Assembly (NCBI GenBank): GCA_016935655.1
Contig: JAFGQM010000117.1
Coordinates: 1 to 19,553 of the forward strand
DNA from: Candidatus Altarchaeota archaeon
Lineage (GTDB): Archaea > Altiarchaeota > Altiarchaeia > JAFGQM01
Direction: 5' to 3'
Length of the DNA stretch: 19,553 nucleotides
Shown: positions 14,544 to 19,553 of the stretch, piece by piece
Layout of the letters: every line of letters begins with the position of its first letter
Numbering within the stretch: the stretch's first letter is position 1
Notes under the pieces: model-generated
What the model saw: the letters and a program-made list of their open reading frames with translations, nothing else
What the model was told of the DNA's origin: nothing
The model's database searches: none
Translations under genes and position numbers: made by a program

Positions 14544-14632
14544 ACCTTGAGATCTCATTAACCGCAGCAACCTGGACCGAACATTTTTTATACCTCCTGT
14601 TGATTTATATGGACTTTTTGTTAATATAAATG

Positions 14633-14650
14633 GTTTTTTTATATTTAAAG
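14633..14650 (+). promoter_or_regulatory. TATA region of the CARF-HTH gene
   Basis: An AT-rich block containing TTTTTATATTTAAAG is centred about 31 bases before the ATG at 14674. The predicted start lies only a few bases from the ATG. An AAGGTGG at 14660-14666 could be a ribosome site if transcription starts further upstream; other TATA-like runs occur at about 14584-14592 and 14602-14608. Confidence 0.4.
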
Positions 14651-14673
14651 TTCTAGTTTAAGGTGGGGCAAGG

Positions 14674-15345
14674 ATGAGCTATCTGATTATCGCACCGGTC
14701 GGGGACCATATGGACGCGCTCTTTGTGGGCATCCGGGAGTTCCCGACGAAGAAGGTGGTCTTGGTAAGCCCTGAGAACAGGCTGCAGGCTGCCGAGGGGG
14801 CTAAAAAAGACCTTGAGAAGTTCCAGATACCCGTGGATATAATCCCCATAAAAGGCAACATATGGGAAGAGACCTTCAGGATCGTCTGCGAGGTCAAAAA
14901 GGCGAATGAAAAGGAGAACATCATGATAAACGTCGCCACCGGTGACTGGACCACCCGCTGCGCGGCCACAAGCGCGGCCTTTGTCAACGGAATCAAGGCC
15001 TTCACCGTCTCGGACAACCAGATAATGCTACTGCCGATACTGAAGTTCTCATATTACAAGATACTCACAGAAAGGAAGATGAAGATCCTGCAGACCATCC
15101 ACAGGGAGCAGGACTGCTGCTCCTCGCTGGAAGAGCTGAGCAAGAAGACGAGCATGTCGCTCCCGCTCATCTCCTACCACATAAACGGAAACCCCAAATC
15201 GGAAGGGCTGAAGGAGATGGGGCTGGTGGAGACCACAGACAAGAGGGGGAAGACCGAGATAAGGCTGACCACCCTGGGCAGGATGCTGATGAAGGGGTAT
15301 ATAACCACGGAAGAGCCGAAGGACCCGAAAAGCTGCAACGCCTAG
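14674..15345 (+). CDS. CARF domain - winged helix regulator (Csa3 / HFX_2341-like)
   Basis: A 223-residue predicted ligand-responsive transcription factor. The N-terminal half (1-125) has the Rossmann-like order of CARF domains: strand SYLIIAPVG (2-10), strand KKVVLVSP (26-33), and INVATGDWTTRCAATSAAF (85-103), which is the nucleotide-binding loop and helix seen in Csa3-type proteins. A linker helix (ILKFSYYKILTERKMKIL) leads to a winged helix (about 135-210; LEELSKKTSMSLPLISYHI is the helix-turn-helix). CARF domains bind cyclic oligoadenylates or related nucleotides. No cas gene or repeat array is in the window, so the signal and target are open. It is transcribed divergently from the thiol-redox operon, which it might regulate along with itself. 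Confidence 0.85.
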   Translation: MSYLIIAPVGDHMDALFVGIREFPTKKVVLVSPENRLQAAEGAKKDLEKFQIPVDIIPIKGNIWEETFRIVCEVKKANEKENIMINVATGDWTTRCAATSAAFVNGIKAFTVSDNQIMLLPILKFSYYKILTERKMKILQTIHREQDCCSSLEELSKKTSMSLPLISYHINGNPKSEGLKEMGLVETTDKRGKTEIRLTTLGRMLMKGYITTEEPKDPKSCNA

Positions 15346-15368
15346 TTAGAATCCAAAACCTAATAGAA

Positions 15369-15689
15369 TCAAACCTTCACTGCGGTATCGTCCTCTGGCC
15401 AGTCTTCGAAATAGGCATTCAGTTCGTGGAGTCGATTACAAAGGTCCTGAATGCCGGGGTCAGGATCAGTATCCAGTTCGCGCACCGCGATGAGCCCAAC
15501 GTAGATGGATTCCCGCTCTTTTTTAGTCGGCGTGCGGCCATTTTTTGTCCATCCAGCCATCAGCTCCAGCTCACGAAGGATTTCTACAAACGGGGGAAAA
15601 CCGGGAGTCTCTGAATTAAACTGCTGTACAATTGAGATCGTCTCACCAAGCACCCTGTGGAAATCCTCACGGGAGTTAATCAGTTCCAT
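15369..15689 (-). CDS. Small soluble protein of probable bacterial origin (immunity-protein-like)
   Basis: A 106-residue acidic soluble protein with no signal peptide or membrane segment. I do not recognise it firmly. RTPTKKERESIYVGLIAVREL followed by DPD and a helical end rich in E and W recalls small helical immunity proteins of the Tsi6 type (pattern GxIAVkEfdxxDPE), but no partner toxin is present. Codon use differs sharply from its neighbours: six of seven arginines are CGN and none of the seven isoleucines is ATA, whereas neighbouring genes often use AGG/AGA and ATA. That suggests recent acquisition from a bacterium. The ATG at 15689 has GAGAGAG about 5 bases upstream. It sits alone between the CARF gene (convergent) and the RFC gene (same strand, 19 bases away). 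Confidence 0.75.
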   Translation of the reverse strand: MELINSREDFHRVLGETISIVQQFNSETPGFPPFVEILRELELMAGWTKNGRTPTKKERESIYVGLIAVRELDTDPDPGIQDLCNRLHELNAYFEDWPEDDTAVKV

Positions 15690-15708
15690 AGTTCTCTCTC
15701 ATTAGGTC

Positions 15709-16671
15709 TCACTTCCCCTTCAGCAGCCCTATCTGCGCCATCAGCGCGTCCAGCTGGACCTTCTCGTTGGCGCCCTCCACCAGGCGGAAGTTGTACTCTC
15801 CTATCAGGTTCACGAGGGCGAGTTTTATCTCGTCCCTGACGGCTAGATTCTCTATCTCCTTGTGCATCTGAAGGAGTATCTCCTCGCCTGATATGGACTT
15901 GTTTATCAGCAAATCGTCCAGCATCTCCCTGGCCTGCATGAAACTCCCCGCGAGGGAAGTCTCCATTATCTTCCGTACAAGCTCTGGCTTGGCAGTTGAG
16001 GATATGTCAAAGACCTCTTCCTGCGTCACCTTCGTGCCGGCCACGGCGGCCGCCTGCAGGACATTTATGGCCATCCTCATATCGCCCTCAGAGACATATA
16101 GTATAGCCGCAAGGCCCTTGTCATCGTAGGTGACCTTCTCCTGCGCGCAGACATGCTTGAGCCTTTTGAGGATGGCATCCTCATTTAAGCGGACGAAGCG
16201 GAACAGCGCGCACCTGGACTGTATCGGCTCGATGATCTTCGAGGAATAGTTGCAGCTTAAAATAAACCTGCAGGTCCTCGTATACTTCTCCAAGGTCCTT
16301 CTCAGGGCATTCTGGGCATCAGGAGTCAAAGCATCGGCCTCGTCAAGGAATATTATCTTGAACGGTATCTCCCCAAGGCTCATGGTCCTGGCGAAATCCT
16401 TTATGTTGTTCCTAACTATGTCTATCCCGCGATCATCCGATGCATTCAGCTCATAGAAGTTCCCCTCCAGCTGGCCCCCGAACAGCTCGTTTGCCAGGGC
16501 AAGGGCTGAAGTGGTCTTTCCCGTACCAGCCGGGCCCGCGAACAGAAGGTGCGGCATGGATCGCTCGGTCGCATAAACCCGCAGCCGCTTCCTTATCTCT
16601 TCATGGCCCACTACGTCCTCTATCCTCTTCGGTCGATATTTTTCCACCCACGGTGTGCTAATCTCCATCAT
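15709..16671 (-). CDS. rfcS: Replication factor C small subunit
   Basis: A 320-residue AAA+ clamp-loader subunit that opens the sliding clamp PCNA on primed DNA. PWVEKYRP (7-14) is the RFC box at the N-terminus, GPAGTGKTT (46-54) is Walker A, LDEAD (109-113) is Walker B, and QSRC (151-154) holds the arginine finger of the SRC motif. The C-terminal collar domain fills roughly 225-320. The length is typical of archaeal RfcS and there is no intein. Two adjacent ATGs (16671, 16668) are equally possible starts. The large subunit is not in the window. This gene is strong evidence for an archaeal (or eukaryotic-type) replication machinery. Confidence 0.96.
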   Translation of the reverse strand: MMEISTPWVEKYRPKRIEDVVGHEEIRKRLRVYATERSMPHLLFAGPAGTGKTTSALALANELFGGQLEGNFYELNASDDRGIDIVRNNIKDFARTMSLGEIPFKIIFLDEADALTPDAQNALRRTLEKYTRTCRFILSCNYSSKIIEPIQSRCALFRFVRLNEDAILKRLKHVCAQEKVTYDDKGLAAILYVSEGDMRMAINVLQAAAVAGTKVTQEEVFDISSTAKPELVRKIMETSLAGSFMQAREMLDDLLINKSISGEEILLQMHKEIENLAVRDEIKLALVNLIGEYNFRLVEGANEKVQLDALMAQIGLLKGK

Positions 16672-16705
16672 AGAACCCCAATTTAATGTTTAAATTGCTA
16701 AAACG

Positions 16706-16716
16706 TAAAAATAAAT
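16706..16716 (-). promoter_or_regulatory. TATA box of rfcS
   Basis: The minus strand reads about CTATTTATTTTTA, centred some 40 bases before the ATG at 16671, giving a predicted leader of about 14 bases. The 106-base gap to the divergent coiled-coil gene is strongly AT-rich; no clear single TATA element can be assigned to that gene. Confidence 0.4.
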
Positions 16717-16777
16717 AGCAAAATTTCAAAATTTGAGGCTTTTTCTAGCATCAAAATAGAAAAAGAGAGCCATATTC

Positions 16778-17632
16778 ATGGAAGACGAAAAGAACGACGT
16801 AGAAAAATTGCGGCAGAAGGTCAGGGAGCTCAAGAAGAAAAGGGACGAACTCAACGCAGAGTTGAGGAAGAAGAGGGATGCGCTCAGAGGCATCTACAAG
16901 GAGATAGACAAGATTCTTGGGGAAGCCAACGCCCAAAAAAAGAAGAGGGATGAGGCCAACAAAAAGGTGTCTGAATCCAAGGCTAAAAGAGACGTTTCCA
17001 ACAAAAAGATTGCGGAGCTCAACAAGAAACTCTCGGAGCTGAAAAAACAGGTTGGCGGCAGCATGCAGAGGAAGGAGTATGAGAAGCTCAGGAAGGAATA
17101 TGAAAGGCTCAACTGGAAGATACAAACCTCCCCGCTGCCGAAAGACAAGGAGCTGGCATTCGTCAGAAAACTCGAGGAATTGGAGTTCCAGATAAGGGAA
17201 TATGAGTCTCAAAGGCCCATGGAGAGCGAGGTCGTAAAGATCGAGCAAGAGATAAAGCAGATAAGGCAGGGCGCGGACTCCCACCACAAGGCCCTTCTGC
17301 AGAGCTCAGAGGAGGGGGAAGTCTTTCATGAGGAGATGCACAAGCTTTACAAGAAGGTCGATGAAAAATCCGCCAAGGCAAAGGAACTCGAGGCTGCCTT
17401 CCTGGAGGAAAAGAAGGCGGTTGATGGGGTCCACAACGATTTCATCGAGGTCTTAAAAGAGTTAAAGGAAAAGGAAGGCAAAGAGGTAGTCAGGACCAAA
17501 AAGACAAAGGAGGCCGAGGTAAAGAAGCTCAAGAAGGAGCAAAAGATGCGGGAGAAGGAGATTCTATCAGACCTTAAAAAGGGGAAGGTCATAAAGACCG
17601 AGGACCTGCTGTTATTGCAAAAAACCGACTAA
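16778..17632 (+). CDS. Coiled-coil protein, COG1340-like
   Basis: A 284-residue, highly charged cytosolic protein made almost entirely of coiled coil (about 5-255) with K, E and R at most positions and no signal or membrane segment. A break in the helical pattern at about 108-118 (QTSPLPKDKE) and another near 168-172 suggest two antiparallel hairpin arms. This layout, including the P-containing hinge followed by ELAFVRKLEELE, resembles the archaeal COG1340 coiled-coil family, whose function is not established. The C-terminus ends in LLLLQKTD. Its stop codon overlaps the stop of the radical SAM gene on the other strand. A charged ORF can be a shadow, but this one has strong coding bias and a regular heptad pattern, so I take it as real. 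Confidence 0.88.
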   Translation: MEDEKNDVEKLRQKVRELKKKRDELNAELRKKRDALRGIYKEIDKILGEANAQKKKRDEANKKVSESKAKRDVSNKKIAELNKKLSELKKQVGGSMQRKEYEKLRKEYERLNWKIQTSPLPKDKELAFVRKLEELEFQIREYESQRPMESEVVKIEQEIKQIRQGADSHHKALLQSSEEGEVFHEEMHKLYKKVDEKSAKAKELEAAFLEEKKAVDGVHNDFIEVLKELKEKEGKEVVRTKKTKEAEVKKLKKEQKMREKEILSDLKKGKVIKTEDLLLLQKTD

Positions 17633-18639
17633 CCCAAATCCACTAGTTCACTCTCATCCAGAGTTATTTTATACTCGTCACCCTGTTTAGCCCCCCTGGC
17701 CTTCAATTCCTTCTCCACTCTCGGGCCCACGATAAGCCTGTAGGAGTTCCATTCGGGGGCCAGCTTCGTCTCGAGGCCGCAGTCCTTTGAGAGCCTTTGT
17801 ATTAGGACATATGGGCTCAGATTCTCCAAGAAATCCGCAAGAAGGCCCACATACTCGTCTAGGCCCAATGGCCTGTACCTGCCCTGCAGGTACTGGTTGG
17901 CAAGCTGTGTCTTCTTCATCACTATGAGGGGGTAGAGCTTCACTGCGTCCACCTCCAATGCAGAGAGTATGCGCGCAGTCTCCCTCATCTCGCTAGGGGT
18001 CTCATACGGCAGCCCCAGTATGGTAAAAAACAAGACAGGGATGTCCCTCTTATGGGCCTCGCGGACTACCCTTATGGCCTCTGCAAAGCCGTGACCGCGT
18101 TTTATGCTCTCGAGGGTGTGGAGATGCACGGTCTGCTGGCCTATCTCCAGCCAGATCTTGTAGTCCTGCTTGGCATAATCGCCCAGGATGTCTAAAACAC
18201 CGTCAGGAAGGCAGTCCGGGCGGGTCCCTATGGAAAGGCCTACCACGTCCTTGTGGTCCAGCGCCTGGTCGCAGAGCTCCTTGAAGTCCTTGAGCGGCAT
18301 GTAGGTGTTTGTCCCGAAGGCTATGTACACCAGCGCCTTTTCACCAGCCCCCATGCCCGTGTAGTGCTTGACCTGGTGTGCCACCTGCGCCTTCACCCCC
18401 TTGTCCATCACGGTCCTGAAGCTGTCATAGGTGAACTGGCGAGCGAAATCGGGACAGAATATGCAGCCCTCCTTGCTTATCCTACCGTCCCAATTCGGGC
18501 AGCCGACCTTGGCGTTCAACGGGACTTTGCACACGTTATAGCCGTACTTCCTCCTCCAGTATTCGCCAAAGGCTGAGTACAGCGAACCTGTTTTGTACAT
18601 TGAGTCTACCACCCTCTTGTCGACAAGATGCTTTTTCAT
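17629..18639 (-). CDS. Radical SAM protein, YhcC / TIGR01212 family
   Basis: A 336-residue radical S-adenosylmethionine enzyme. The [4Fe-4S] cluster ligands are Cys47, Cys59 and Cys62 in a CX11CX2C spacing (GCPNWDGRISKEGCIFC), which marks the YhcC/TIGR01212 group, related to Elp3-type proteins, rather than the common CX3CX2C. Further family segments are VYIAFGTNTYMPL, GLSIGTRPDCL and WLEIGQQTVHLHTLESI, which form the SAM-binding barrel. The reaction is not established; a role in tRNA modification has been suggested for relatives. The ATG at 18639 follows a TATA box at 18669-18680 by about 35 bases. The gene converges on the coiled-coil gene with a 4-base overlap of the stop codons. Confidence 0.92.
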   Translation of the reverse strand: MKKHLVDKRVVDSMYKTGSLYSAFGEYWRRKYGYNVCKVPLNAKVGCPNWDGRISKEGCIFCPDFARQFTYDSFRTVMDKGVKAQVAHQVKHYTGMGAGEKALVYIAFGTNTYMPLKDFKELCDQALDHKDVVGLSIGTRPDCLPDGVLDILGDYAKQDYKIWLEIGQQTVHLHTLESIKRGHGFAEAIRVVREAHKRDIPVLFFTILGLPYETPSEMRETARILSALEVDAVKLYPLIVMKKTQLANQYLQGRYRPLGLDEYVGLLADFLENLSPYVLIQRLSKDCGLETKLAPEWNSYRLIVGPRVEKELKARGAKQGDEYKITLDESELVDLG

Positions 18640-18668
18640 GTTTTCAATGGAATTTGTCTTGAGAAACA

Positions 18669-18680
18669 GGATAAAAAAGG
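18669..18680 (-). promoter_or_regulatory. TATA box of the radical SAM gene
   Basis: The minus strand reads CCTTTTTTATCC, a clean archaeal TATA element centred about 35 bases before the ATG at 18639. The predicted leader is about 9 bases. Confidence 0.5.
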
Positions 18681-18744
18681 AACAGGGCTTATATTTCCAA
18701 GCCTCTTAAGAAAAGTTTTACAATTATGGGGCAGGAAGGACCGC

Positions 18745-19553
18745 TCATACGGCCACGCCATATATGGCAACGGTCCCTGAGTCATATTTTTTATCTAGGC
18801 CTTCCAAGAACTCAGAGCATTCAAGGAGTTTTCTCTCAGAATTGCTAACAAAAATATATTTCACATCATATTTCTTCAAAAGCATGCTTCTTAATGATGA
18901 ATCGCATGTTGTAAAGAACGTGTAGACTTCCTGAAGGCGTTCCCCCCCATCTGGCAGGGACTCTGGAAATGCGCCCACTACGACCTGCTTTCCTGCGAGG
19001 TTTGGTATGGCATAAGCATGCGCGAAATCAGACAGGACCACGCCCTCCTCCTGGCTGGCCAGCCATTGCAAGGCCACGCAGTCCGAATCGTCCAATAGTG
19101 GCTGGGCCATGAAGATCGTCAAGGCCTGAAGGACTGCAAGAAGGACGACCGACGAATAGGCAGGAATCCTGAATATGCGCCGGTATCCTGAGACCTTATG
19201 CACGAACAATGTGGCTAAAAAGAGCATCACGGGGAAGACGCTATACTCCAGATTCCGGAAGTATGTGGAAGACCCCAGGGCGAATGTAACCAATGCCAAA
19301 AATACAGGTACAGCGGCCCAAAGAAACAGAAGGAGGTTCCTCTTCACTAGCCCTCTGTACTTCCAAGCTGCGAGCAGGGAGACACAAAACAGGGCAAACA
19401 GGGAAAGCACGAACTCATTGGTGAACCTGGTGTCTATGAACGGGTTCTTGGGGGACGCTAGGCCGGTAAGAAATTCCGACCTTGAGAACAGCCAGGGAGA
19501 ACATAAAGCCAGCGGGGCCAAAAGGGATGCAGACAATCGTCTTACATTCTTAC
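18745..19553 (-). CDS. Multi-pass membrane protein, C-terminal part (glycosyltransferase-like), cut by window edge
   Basis: The reading frame stays open through the right edge, so only the last roughly 269 residues are seen and the true start lies outside; the TTG at 19536 is not a credible start. About four or five hydrophobic segments occur in the first 150 visible residues (for example FVLSLFALFCVSLLAAW, LLLFLWAAVPVFLALVTF, VFPVMLFLATLFV, SSVVLLAVLQALTIFMA). They are followed by a soluble domain of about 110 residues with the pattern ALQWLAS...VVLSDFAH...KKYDVKYIFVSNSE. This layout, a helix bundle followed by a small alpha/beta domain, is common in GT-C type glycosyltransferases of the archaeal envelope (the STT3 / PMT-like group), but the catalytic N-terminal part is missing here, so the assignment is tentative. 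Confidence 0.75.
   Translation of the reverse strand, partial: KNVRRLSASLLAPLALCSPWLFSRSEFLTGLASPKNPFIDTRFTNEFVLSLFALFCVSLLAAWKYRGLVKRNLLLFLWAAVPVFLALVTFALGSSTYFRNLEYSVFPVMLFLATLFVHKVSGYRRIFRIPAYSSVVLLAVLQALTIFMAQPLLDDSDCVALQWLASQEEGVVLSDFAHAYAIPNLAGKQVVVGAFPESLPDGGERLQEVYTFFTTCDSSLRSMLLKKYDVKYIFVSNSERKLLECSEFLEGLDKKYDSGTVAIYGVAV

Noticed and set aside
14492..15368. CRISPR repeats or cas genes near the CARF regulator
   Set aside because: No regularly spaced repeats or Cas motifs were found on either side, within the limits of reading by eye.

Overview
The window reads as a stretch of archaeal chromosome. The replication factor C small subunit, AT-rich TATA boxes about 26 bases ahead of likely leaderless or short-leader starts, a CARF-winged-helix regulator, an HTH-CBS regulator that begins MLPTG, and heavy use of ATA and AGG/AGA codons all point to Archaea. 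A very short [FeFe] hydrogenase with no accessory iron-sulfur domains, beside a class II ribonucleotide reductase, is reminiscent of uncultivated DPANN-type lineages. The sequence alone does not fix the phylum. There are no rRNA or tRNA genes, insertion sequences or CRISPR arrays.

Left part (1-5776): three minus-strand genes for the cell envelope. They are a roughly 1,326-residue surface protein (signal peptide, Ig-like domain, long parallel beta-helix, M64-type metalloprotease domain, C-terminal membrane anchor), a two-helix membrane protein with a PH-like cytosolic domain, and a rhomboid intramembrane protease. The rhomboid gene shares a 93-base divergent promoter region with the hydrogenase gene. 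5870-7494 is a two-gene plus-strand operon: a hydrogenase reduced to its H-cluster domain, and an overlapping or nearly overlapping gene for a six-helix membrane protein that resembles ECF transporter S components. Glutamate dehydrogenase (minus) converges on it.

Middle (8855-12100): a tight minus-strand operon nrdR - class II ribonucleotide reductase - cobalamin adenosyltransferase. It makes deoxynucleotides, supplies the adenosylcobalamin cofactor and encodes its own repressor. Two palindromes 32 bases apart, lying just downstream of the TATA box, look like a bona fide NrdR-box pair. The 200-300 bases beyond hold a plus-strand promoter-like element and an inverted repeat but no convincing gene.

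12311-14491: a second minus-strand operon with a glutaredoxin-like protein, thioredoxin reductase, a small secreted Ig-like protein and an HTH-CBS regulator. The first two form a disulfide-reducing couple that could feed the ribonucleotide reductase. Divergent from it is a CARF-HTH regulator (14674-15345) with no cas genes or repeats nearby. A 106-codon gene at 15369-15689 has bacterial-looking codon use and is probably a recent acquisition, perhaps an immunity-type protein. The right part holds the RFC small subunit, a COG1340-like coiled-coil protein, a YhcC-type radical SAM protein, and the C-terminal part of a multi-pass membrane protein cut by the window edge.
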